In this document: positions 11,301-20,072 of the stretch, one piece after another
Numbering within the stretch: position 1 is the stretch's first letter
Layout of the letters: each line of letters starts with the position of its first letter
Assembly: GCA_009869945.1 (NCBI GenBank)
Contig: WIXG01000424.1
Location: forward strand, 1-58,920
Length of the DNA stretch: 58,920 nt
Direction of reading: 5' to 3'
From: Mesaphorura yosii
Lineage: Eukaryota; Arthropoda; Collembola; Poduromorpha; Tullbergiidae
The notes under the pieces: generated by a model
Databases searched by the model: none
What the model saw: the letters and a program-made list of their open reading frames with translations, nothing else
Told to the model about the DNA's origin: nothing
Program-made: the position numbers and the translations under genes

Positions 11301-14300
11301 TAGATTTGGTCGTATCACGATGCAGTGCGGAAGCACACAAAGTTTCCATTTTTAAAAATGGGTTTTCCATAACACAAGATTTTCTTGGCACACAACTTTT
11401 CCCAACTCCCTTTCTTCCTTCGGCGTCGAGTTTGCCTTTCTTTTCCCGAGAAACAAAACGAAGATGAGTCCTGAGACTGTGTGAAGATGAATGGGATCTT
11501 GATGTGACAGTTGAGCTCAACTGTAAAGCAAGATGAAGCGCAAGAAGCTGTATTTCCCGTGCATCGCCAACGTTTGCCAAGTTTCGACAGGGAAAGCGTC
11601 TCGAGTTGTTCTCACAATCTATGATGTTTCACTTGAGCACATAATTCCTTTTATGCCTGCAATGCATCAACATCGCCTTCCGTCTCCCATATTTATTACC
11701 CACGTCGCAATTGCGATTGTGTGGGTGATCACAGGCATGTAATTGAATCCATTTCAGTACAATAATGAAGATAAAAGAGTAACTGCACAAACAAACCGAG
11801 GAATGACAGATTGTAGGCAAACACTTCCAGAAATCTTAATTATGTATTAATTAACGATGACAGTAGTTTCACCGTCCCACTGCTTGCTTTCACCTTGAAC
11901 AAGAGCAAGAGTTCACTAATCCCATATTTCTTCTTTATTTTCATGCCATTGGACGGCTCTCAACCTACAGCACTAATTGTGCGGTGTTTGTGCAAAAAAT
12001 TCATCGGCGAGTACGATCATCAGAATGGTAAGGGTTCAATTTTCAGATTTTGACCGTCACTGCCATGCAATTTATACTACTTGCTGTCCCTCCTCAGAAA
12101 ATCGCTACAAGCATGAGATTATGGTAGACGGCGAACCTGTGATATTTGAGATTCTTGACACGTGTGCGAAGGTAAGCCGAGGCAATGGGTGGGTGTTTCA
12201 ATTCGTTGACTCTTCAGAGCAGAGTTCCAGCTAGCTACATATGCCCAAAGAATAGGGAGCTCCTTTGTCTCAAAATAGAAGTGAGATAAGTTATTAATAC
12301 GCCACAATTGCATGCGTTGGCGTTCGTGTCAAATAAAGCAACTGCTGCAAGTACATGCAGAATTAAAGGTTCAGTTGAATAGAGCAGAGCTTATTAATGA
12401 CATCCTGAAATGCTATAAATTAAAGCTTTGTCTTATTGCGTCGTTGTAATGAATACTTGACTCGTCCTTTCTCGCTTTCTTTTAAAATAAAGAGCACTTT
12501 TCCATGTTTCGTTACTCAAATGTCAAATTATGAATATGACAAAGCAGTAGCAGATTGTCGCCCTCCTCGTTCTTTTATTCGTTTCTTCGCACGTTTCGAC
12601 GGCAAAGACAATTGAAACTCGTACCAGGACGCTCTTCAAGCATTCGAAATCAAGCCTTGACTCGAACCGACAGGATTAAATTAAAGTGGAGAATGAATTC
12701 ATTCCTTTCATTAACTGGCAGGTGATCAATTGTGTGTGACTGCGTGACTTCTTTTCGTACAATATGATTGAACTGAATATTCATCTCCTTCAAATTCAAC
12801 TACCTAAAAAAATTTGTCACAGTTGACCGGGAACAATGTTCTTCTGAACATCGGTTCAAGTATATTGTAATTGTGTGTTAGTTGCTGTTACGGCAGATTC
12901 AGGAATTTCATTTCAAGAGCAATTCTTTGCAATTTTGTAATAGTAATAAAGAACCCACGGCGTTCATTCTGTCTTCTCGCTCGTAGCGACAATGTAAAGT
13001 AGTTACTACTTCAACCACAATGCCAAAATTATGCCCACATTTTTTTAGGAATGAAAGCATCTCATTCGATTCCATTCCATTTTTGACGGTGAATACTGGA
13101 ATAGAAAAAAGTGAAATTCAGCAACTCGAGACGTAATCACAAATCAAAAATCCTTCACTTGTCAGCAGGAGTACGACGTTGACATTTGAGCAACGCGTAG
13201 GATGTCTACCTGTCATTCAGTGGCTTGCTGCGTAGAGCTTCGCTTCAATGCAGTCTGAGTGGAAAACATTGTACGGCTTCTCAGCAACGGACTGTCATTT
13301 TGAGTTAATTTTCTCCTTTCTTCGCCTGTCTCCATTGTATTTATTTTTTATGAGTCGTTCACTTTCCTCCGTGCGCTGCTGTAATTTAATTGCTCCAGTT
13401 GTAATGGTAACTGTAATGCACTCTGAAGGCGAGGGAAACGCACACCTTTCTGCGCTGCGTGCACTCCGTACTCCATTACTTTGCGTTTGACAAGACCTTC
13501 AGGCTGGCACAAGGCGCACACGCAACGCAGATGTTTGGATCTCCTCCTGTCAATCTGTAAAGTATCTTTGAGAGCTTTTCTTCATTGTGTAACATTTTTA
13601 TAACGACTCATCAATCACAATTACTCCACGCCACGAGCGATGCACTTACTCCAGAAGAAACACGCAAAATGCATTCGGGGTGAAGCGGCCTCACTGCAAT
13701 AAGGAAGTCTTAAATTATTACTGACGATTTTATTGAAGTATGAAACAATGAAAGTTTACAGTCAATTGTCGGGCAAACTTTTGTGCAGTGGATATGTATC
13801 TGAAGACTCATCATCTTGTTCATTCAATGAATGATTTCCATTCACACTTTCACATTTCTTGCACATATTTTCAGACAGGGAACGAACTCGTATCTCCGGA
13901 CACACTTCAGTGGGCGGACGGCTTTCTTCTCGTTTACTCCATAACAGATAGGCAAAGTTTCAATTACATCAAGCGGATCAAGCAGCAACTTAGCGAACAC
14001 AGGAATGTGTTCACTGGTGGCAACAATAGCAATGCGAATGCAGGTGGTGGGAACGGAGGCAGTCCCGCTCAGCACAACACGCTATCAGTTGGCCCCGTCA
14101 GTAACAACAACGGGTATCGGGACAACAACAGCAGTGGAGGGTCTCCGTGCCAGACTCCCGTCGTGCTCGTTGGGAACAAAGCCGACATGGTGCACCTTCG
14201 ACAAATTAGCGCAGACGAAGGTTGGACAACCACATTCATAATGGAGTAATGCAATTCTGTGTTTTCAAGTTTATATTTCTGCGTAGGTGAAATCCTTGCC

Positions 14301-15963
14301 AAAGATTTAGACTGCTCATTTACTGAAGTCTCAGCATCGGAACAAGTTTCTCAAGTCGCTGAAGTTTTCCATGAGGTGAGTCCACTGCACGACGTGATCA
14401 GTACAAGGGCAACATTTCGCAAGGAGATGCAATGTTATAAATTGCTAGAGTACGTAAATGAGGGCAATAAGTTTTAGTTCAGGTGCTGCATCGACTCGAT
14501 CAACGTTATTAAGTTCCAAAGTGCGTGTGCCTTTCCTTCTTCATTATATACTGCCATGTTTTAATTGAGGCTCGTCCACTGCCTTCCTTCAAGTCGAAAT
14601 AATTGAGCATGAATGTCATTGTTTGGAGTCATTATAGACTACTCATTTATTGATTCCGGTTCAACCTTTTTAATGTTTCGAATTTCTCTTGCAATCAACA
14701 TTTGTTTTTACTTCTTAATTCCTTCGATTTAATCATAAAAAATATCTGCGCCTGGAATTGTGATAACTGGCGTCGATGCTGCGATCTAAAAAAGTTGATA
14801 ACGATTTTTTAAATTGCCGGTTCAGCGATGAGCGTAAGTCGTACTGCGCAAGTGGAGGGATGGAAATGGTGGCCAGTCGAATACTCGCAGATCGTGCATT
14901 CAATAGTGCATGTAGCGTTGTCATTAATGTTTAGTGTTCCAGTCCGCTTGATACAATTATTGAGGTAGACATTTATTCTTATTTACGCCTACAGTTGGTG
15001 TCTCTCTCTTACCTTCAACCGTTGGGGTGCTCTGTCCAGCTCGTGCGAAACCCTTCTTTATTAGGACTCTTATATAACCGGATGATTAAATTTGAGCGAC
15101 AGGATGCCAATGTCCGTGGACTTGCACTGCGAAAATTCTTCAGGTTGCTCAATTTCTTCATGCTGTTCTTTTAAGCATGGGAAAACAAATAAAGCACATT
15201 GCTGGAAAAGAACTACGCTGTAGGATTTCAGTATTTACGAGTTTCGGCAATCTCCTGGAAATTGGTTTGCATTGTTATGCGCTTCCTTCCCGATGAATAT
15301 AAGCTAGACTAGAGAAAGTGGAGACCAGCTCGGCACGAGGCTGCTGCTCGACTGGAATTACTCTGTGCTCATTTCTACACTTCGAACCCACGCCAAAGTC
15401 ATGTCTTGAGAGTTTTAAGTAAAAGTCAACGCAACTTGTTTTTGCGTAATGCTGTCTTTAAGTACGGCGTTTCCCAATTGTAAATACTTGAATGTAAATA
15501 TTTATTTGCTTCGGTGATACGTCGGGAACATGCTGGTTGGGTTGATAGATCAGATCATAATTAAGGATAGCATGGCCGAAAGAAATTGAGTTGGAATTTA
15601 TGTTGCGCGTCTCGAAGTCAGGATCCCAAAGCAGGGTGGAGATGCATTGCTCCGATCAATTGATGTTTATCTGTTCTCGCCTACAATCACAGTGCTCGGG
15701 TGGCGCAGAATTCTGTGTAGGAGAATTCTGTTTACATTGACACTATCCCCATGCATTCGTTCACTTGCATGCACTTTTTTATTAAGAAGAATGCTAAGGC
15801 TCAGTCTGACTCGTCTTTTGGATTGCAGGTTTGCCGTGAAGTTCAGGCAGCCAAGAGAAAGACGAAGCAATCACTCCTGGATCGTGTTTTAGGAAACAAG
15901 GCAGCAGCAGGACTTCGTGTTTATGCACGAGGCAAGAGTGACAGCGCACTACCAAAGGAATGA
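8238..15963 (+). CDS. RERG/RASL-type Ras-like small GTPase, complete, 6 exons
   Basis: Six exons (8238-8334, 11971-12027, 12098-12171, 13875-14220, 14287-14375, 15829-15963) total 798 nt and encode 265 aa with continuous frame. Domains: P-loop GSPGVGKS at 25-32; effector region after EYD around 50-54; DTCAK at 72-76 where Ras has DTAGQ; WADGFLLVYS at 89-98; an Asn/Gly/Ser insertion at about 123-169; G4 motif NKAD at 177-180; G5 SAS at 207-209. The C-terminus is basic and ends SDSALPKE, with no CAAX prenylation box, as in RERG relatives. The family binds GTP and is linked to growth control. Loss of the Ras Thr35 and Gln61 equivalents suggests weak intrinsic hydrolysis and altered effector use (inference). 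The start is the only Met just upstream of the P-loop. An orthologue of the invertebrate RERG-like or RASL11/12 group is most likely; the exact subfamily is unsettled. Confidence 0.9.
8335..11970 (+). other. Intron 1 of the GTPase gene (3.6 kb)
   Basis: The intron runs from GTAATT to CTACAG. Open frames inside it (for example 9327-9605 and 11192-11467) show no domain or splice logic. I see no transposon coding sequence. Confidence 0.7.
11971..12027 (+). CDS. RERG-like GTPase exon 2 (switch I)
   Basis: A 57-nt exon with acceptor CCTACAG and donor AATG|GTAAGG. It encodes ALIVRCLCKKFIGEYDHQN. The Ras position for Thr35 reads Gln here. Confidence 0.85.
12098..12171 (+). CDS. RERG-like GTPase exon 3 (beta2-beta3, start of switch II)
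   Basis: A 74-nt exon between a 70-nt intron and a 1.7-kb intron, with acceptor CCTCAG and donor AAG|GTAAGC. It encodes RYKHEIMVDGEP and ends ILDTCAK, replacing the canonical DTAGQ. Confidence 0.88.
12172..13874 (+). other. Intron 3 of the GTPase gene (1.7 kb)
   Basis: The intron runs from GTAAGC to TTTCAG. No second coding signal was seen. The open frame that leads into exon 4 from 13788 is simply intron read-through. Confidence 0.7.
13875..14220 (+). CDS. RERG-like GTPase exon 4 (core, Asn/Gly insertion, G4)
   Basis: A 346-nt exon with acceptor TTTTCAG and donor GAAG|GTTGGA. It encodes WADGFLLVYSITDRQSF, then about 47 residues rich in Asn, Gly and Ser, then VVLVGNKADM. The codons of the insertion are varied (AAC/AAT, GGC/GGT/GGA), so it is a genuine low-complexity loop rather than one recently expanded triplet tract. 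Confidence 0.92.
14287..14375 (+). CDS. RERG-like GTPase exon 5 (G5 motif)
   Basis: An 89-nt exon after a 66-nt intron, with acceptor GCGTAG and donor GAG|GTGAGT. It encodes EILAKDLDCSFTEVSASE, which includes the G5 SAS motif that contacts guanine. Confidence 0.9.
14376..15828 (+). other. Intron 5 of the GTPase gene (1.45 kb)
   Basis: The intron runs from GTGAGT to TTGCAG. Nothing supportable was found inside it on either strand. Confidence 0.7.
15829..15963 (+). CDS. RERG-like GTPase exon 6 (C-terminus)
   Basis: The acceptor GATTGCAG ends at 15828 and the stop TGA is at 15961-15963. The exon encodes a basic helix (REVQAAKRKTKQSLLDRVLG) and a tail ending ARGKSDSALPKE. There is no terminal Cys motif, so lipid anchoring by prenylation is not expected. 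Confidence 0.9.
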   Translation, partial: VCREVQAAKRKTKQSLLDRVLGNKAAAGLRVYARGKSDSALPKE

Positions 15964-17485
15964 GTTGACGCGAAAGTTACTGTGGCAGGCTGGAGCAGGG
16001 AGCCAGACAGGATGGAGAGAACACGACGGAGTCCACATAATATAATAGGTCTTCTTCCTGATGTTTTCTTATGCCTTTCACTTGTGCATGCGAGGAAAAG
16101 AAGCAAGAACAAATAAACTTTTCCTTTCTCTCCTTCTTCGTCTGGATACTCAATTCAATTTCTCTCGCATTCAATCCCTTCATCTCTTTCTCCGACGAAA
16201 ACGCAATTTCCTCGACGAACACAAGTGTAAAAATGCATGTACGTAAGTCCAATCAGCTTTACCTGCTGGCCGGACTTCCCCATTCTCCACTTTTGTTTAC
16301 ATTCACCAAAATAATAATACGAAACTTTGCTCCTCGGAATCCAATTCTCAGAAAGACTTACCAGTCAGCGAACCACATCTGATAATCAATTCAATCATAC
16401 ATTATACATGCAACAAAACACACACACCTTGAACTCGTATGCAACGGACAGTCGGAGGACGAAGAACATGTCCACTAAATCCAATGCAAATAAGTTTAAT
16501 GCGACTGCGCAATTTTAACGAAAGACGCAATAACAATGAAAATTATGTTGGCCATTATTTTGACAAACGCAAATCCAATAAAGTGTGAATTCCACAAAAC
16601 CTCAGGAAAGTGATGTCGATTCTGCCTGTGCGAAGGACGGATTTAATCTTGGATTTCGTTTCAACGTTTGTACTGCCCTGAATAATATTATTCCGATCGC
16701 CGTGTTCGTCTGATTCAAAATAAAACATTCATATCCTGCAAGCATAAGCAAGAGACGCAGAGTAAACAGAGTTAGGAGAATTTTCCCTATAAAGAGTGCA
16801 CCTGCTCACTTCTTCAGGATCTATCCAAATTTCCCCGTGCCTTGATTGCACCACGCACTCTGTCCTCGTTAATCTTTAATGACGAGTGTTGCAGATCTTT
16901 ACAAATGTCATTTAAAGAATGATTTTCATGTTTAAAACGAGCCGGAACAATTCGTCGAAGCAGTGGTGTCTATTAAGTGCCAGGTTTCTTGAATTTTTAC
17001 CAACGCTCGTAATTGTATGCATCAAAAACCAAAAGCCAAGATACTTCGAACCCCGCCAGGAAGGTTCGAAGGTTACAATAATTCAAGGTCTGCGACCACT
17101 TGTTTGGCACCCTTTTAACGCTAATTCTGCTCTGCAAAGAAGGGCAGCATCAGAATTACGTATACGTTCTGCCATCAAAAGTATTAATTTAATTTTGCTA
17201 TTTCTACCATCCACTGCAATGATTGAGGTAATATCTAAAAATGATCAGTGAATTGTACACTCCACGGAAACAGAAGCCTGGCTCCAGCAACTCCATCGAT
17301 TACTGGTGAATATTAATTAAAAATTGTGCGATTTTAAAATGGTAGAGTTTGTACGACTTTATCAGTTTTCACCATTAATCGGTGAAACTATGGTATAGGC
17401 ACCACAGGATATAGATATAGCTTATATGAAATTTCCCTTATATTAAAACTACATCAAGTCCACCTTTCTAAAACCTGGGCATTAA
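15964..17485. other. 3' UTR and intergenic stretch, no supported gene
   Basis: This stretch holds the GTPase 3' UTR and then AT-rich sequence up to the decayed Harbinger copy. A short imperfect hairpin near 17370-17393 (GTTTTCACC paired with CGGTGAAAC) may belong to the left part of that transposon. Open frames at 16071-16382 and 16919-17251 have no recognisable content. Confidence 0.5.
16112..16117 (+). promoter_or_regulatory. Poly(A) signal candidate for the GTPase gene
   Basis: AATAAA lies about 150 nt after the GTPase stop codon, followed by a T/C-rich stretch. It is a plausible 3' end signal, but not proven. Confidence 0.45.
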
Positions 17486-17832
17486 GGAAAGAAACGACAG
17501 CCAAAGAATGCCTTATCCGCATTTGCACAGATAATGGAATCAAAGATGGAAGCAAACAGGGAGGTTGAGCTAAGGAAGATGAAACTGGAGACTGACAAGT
17601 TTGAATATGGAATGCTAATGGATGAAAAGACGTTTTAACTAAAAGGAACTGAAGGTAACGATAATTAGAGTACATAAAATCAGAGTTTCATCTTAAAAGT
17701 TTAATCATTTATTCACAGGTGAACTCCGAAAAAGAAGTAAACCTGAAGCAATTACTGGACAACGAAAAGCAGCGCGTATTTGACCTGGAGAAACTTAAGT
17801 TGCAGATTGAACTTGCTAAAGCTCAAAATTGA
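17486..17832 (+). pseudogene. Remnant of Harbinger Myb/SANT-like accessory protein (coiled-coil end)
   Basis: Two pieces remain. 17486-17653 reads a charged helix (MESKMEANREVELRKMKLE) interrupted by TAA at 17636-17638. 17719-17832, after a CAG acceptor, reads a second charged helix (KLKLQIELAKAQN) ending in TGA. Such Lys/Glu/Leu-rich coiled coils end the Myb/SANT-like DNA-binding proteins encoded beside Harbinger transposases. The two pieces do not share one frame through the apparent intron, and no Myb/SANT DNA-binding domain is visible upstream, so this is broken or truncated. It could also be an unrelated coiled-coil gene fragment. Confidence 0.5.
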
Positions 17833-17896
17833 ATTTGATGCTTCAAAACATTTTTTAATTTCAGAATTAAAGAAAATTGTATTTTGAATTAGTGAA

Positions 17897-19152
17897 TTAA
17901 TTTCGCACAGCATTTATAATTTGCACTAATGCTCTTCTCTTCGTATCACTGGAAGTTGCAACTGCTGGACAGAATGGAGGTGGATTTTCGTCTTCCAAGT
18001 CTGGTTCTAAATACAATTCGTCTTCCTCCTTGTTCCATAGGTCCATCTTAATCAAATTATTGTAGAGGAGAGTGACCACTTCAATCACTTCAACAGTTAC
18101 AACCCTTTTTGTGCCCATCAGTCTTGTCCACGTTAATTCGCAACCCCCCAAGCTTGAGAATCGCCCTTTTAGAATTCCAATGCAGTGTTCCACACAAATG
18201 CGCTGCCCCGATAAGTGTTTTTTAAATTTACCGCATTTCTGATCTAAGGCTCCTTGAATTCTCCTATAAGGCACAACTACGAACTACCGGTTTCTGTACG
18301 CTGCGTCACCAACTATGTATTCACAGCTGGAGAAGTTAAGATCATGGTTTTGGAACAGCCGAACCAAAAACTTTGGTATCATGGACCGAAGCAGGGTAGC
18401 CGGTGTAGAAATGACGAATCGCTTTGTGGGGGTCACACACAACTTGAAATTGCATTCCATTATGCTTCTTACGACACCAGTATGATTCTTTTTGTTTTGG
18501 GGCCTGGTAAAATACTACTGTTGATCCGTCAACAATTCCAATACATTTTGAAAACAGATTAGCTGTCATATTTGCTAAAATTCGAGCACGTTCATTTGCT
18601 TCGGGCCAAACTACCCACTTCTGACTCAATGAAATTAGAGCAGCAATAAATTCCTTGTCAATGTCGTGACTGCTCCTTCAGAAATTTCAAACTTCGTCGC
18701 TATTTGCTCAATTGAAGCAGTATTCCCAAATGTACCCAAATTATAGAGCGCTACTGTAAGTTGAAGTGGTAGTGGAGCCTGAGACGCTTGAGAATTGTTG
18801 CTGAATGCTGCGTGACCTAAGTTTAAGAAGGTATGAATTAATGAGGAGTGAAAATTAAACGTAAGTGAATGTACTGATCACCTTTAATTAAGCCGAGCAC
18901 GTTCACGAAAGCTTGTCGGTCTACACGTAGTTGAGTTCGAAATATTCTATCTTCAAATTCTTCGTTGAATAATACAATGCTTATCCAGTTAATACACTTC
19001 GGGACGGGTTGCCTTTCCTCCGTGTAACGAAAAATTTTCAGCGGCCACATCAATGTCACCGCATCCTCTTGGTCGTCCGTTTGGTTACTTGAAGCCCAAC
19101 ACACTAACTCCAATTCCTTGATTATATCTTTTTTAGGTTTTCCTAAAGGCAT
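17897..19152 (-). pseudogene. PIF/Harbinger transposase pseudogene
   Basis: Exon 1 (19152-18882, start MPLGKPKKD) joins in frame, through a short intron (18881-18817), to exon 2 beginning at 18816. The HTH-like part reads LYNLGTFGN and KFEISEGAV. The DDE_Tnp_4 catalytic domain is recognisable: first Asp in GIVDGS, the block VVCDPHKAIRHFYTGYPASV followed by HDTKVF, second Asp in YIVGDAAY, and Glu in CVEHCIGILKGRF. Three lesions break it: a frameshift near 18652-18670, a frameshift near 18339-18354, and an in-frame TAG at 18284-18286. The triad itself survives, so decay is moderate. An intact protein would cut and paste the element, together with its Myb-like partner. The C-terminal piece (18274-17897) ends in a natural stop. 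Confidence 0.88.
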
Positions 19153-19633
19153 ACTTAACTCGACTAAAGTTCAGAAATCCGTATTTTTAGTCTTAGTAAA
19201 TTAGGTGTGACTTGTAGTATGCGCGATGGAAATTCTGAGGGACGGTAGGGAAGAAATACTGAAAACAAATTTATAACAACACAAAAAACAGAGCTGTCAC
19301 GACGATTGTTTATAAAGACCGCTCGTTTAAAACACAAGTTGTTTTAACCATTCATGTGTGTGACCCCCTAATATCTTTGAATTTAGCATGCTCGCAACGT
19401 TACTTCGCATTTCTATTTTTCGTAAATTTATGCACGATTACGACAGAAGAACGCGTCCTTAAGTCAAATCCCGTTTTAATTTTTTTAAAAACTCTTGTTT
19501 TGACTTGTATGTTATGGAGTTTAGCTCCATGTAATTGGAATAGCTTCTGAGGTTTTTATTCGTTTTTTCTTGTTTGTTCATTGAGTTTACGTTTACAAGA
19601 CTCTGAACTAAGCCTGACTGGATTCCATGGCTG
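19153..19633. other. Short intergenic stretch
   Basis: AT-rich sequence between the Harbinger remnant and the fold-back element. It may contain the right terminal part of the Harbinger copy, but no inverted repeat was matched. Nothing else was seen. Confidence 0.5.
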
Positions 19634-19756
19634 AATCTCCCCGACCTAATCTTCCCAACCCAATCTGCCGGGACAGTATCTACCCGCGGCGGTATCTACC
19701 CTCGACTATATCTGCCCGGGCAGTATCTACCGGGACAGAATCTACCCGCGACTGTA
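19634..19756 (+). repeat. Left tandem array of the fold-back element
   Basis: Eight head-to-tail units of 14-16 bp: the first two are diverged (AATCTCCCCGACCT, AATCTTCCCAACCC), and later ones approach ATCTACCCGCGACTGT. The motif CTACCCG recurs with GC-rich centres in an AT-rich neighbourhood. Confidence 0.7.
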
Positions 19757-20023
19757 CATCGAGTACAAGGTTAAAAGTGTTAATACGCGTGTCCCCAATC
19801 TCCCATAGGTGTATAGACCACATTGTCAGTGAATAGGGCTGATGAGGTTTTTTGAATTAATAATGGACGTTGGGAGCATTTTCGTGCGAATATTTTCCCA
19901 TCCTTAATACCTTCCCAACCCCCGGGTCAAAAATAGAGACTTGCCGGTTAGTGGATCTGCACTGCTTTTGCTAATGAAATATGTTAGCGAAGGTTGACTG
20001 ACTCTATATTCTTAACATTAATC

Positions 20024-20072
20024 GGGTAGATATAGTTGCGGGTAGATACAGTCGCGGGGAGATACAGTCGTG
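20024..20072 (-). repeat. Right inverted array of the fold-back element
   Basis: About three units on the opposite strand to the left array: GGGTAGAT, ATAGTTGCGGGTAGAT, ACAGTCGCGGGGAGAT, then ACAGTCG. They are reverse complements of the left units. Confidence 0.7.

Larger units (their letters stand above)
17486..19152. mobile_element. Decayed PIF/Harbinger DNA transposon
   Basis: The region pairs a minus-strand Harbinger-type DDE transposase (17897-19152) with a plus-strand coiled-coil remnant resembling the C-terminus of the Myb/SANT-like partner (17486-17832), arranged tail to tail. That two-gene layout is characteristic of PIF/Harbinger elements. Both genes carry frameshifts or stops. I could not find convincing terminal inverted repeats or a 3-bp target duplication, so the true ends probably lie outside these limits. 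Confidence 0.75.
19634..20072. mobile_element. Fold-back (MITE-like) element with inverted arrays of about 15-16 bp units
   Basis: The left part holds about eight tandem variants of a unit close to ATCTACCCGCGACWGT. The right part holds about three copies in reverse complement (ACAGTCGCGGGTAGAT). The unrelated middle is about 270 bp and has no coding capacity. Inverted terminal arrays of short repeats around a small core are typical of fold-back-type, non-autonomous DNA transposons. The copies differ from one another, so the element is not fresh. No transposase is present. Target duplications were not identified. Confidence 0.6.

Noticed and set aside
17454..17675. Minus-strand open frame of 73 codons
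   Set aside because: Antisense of the plus-strand coiled-coil remnant; no recognisable content.
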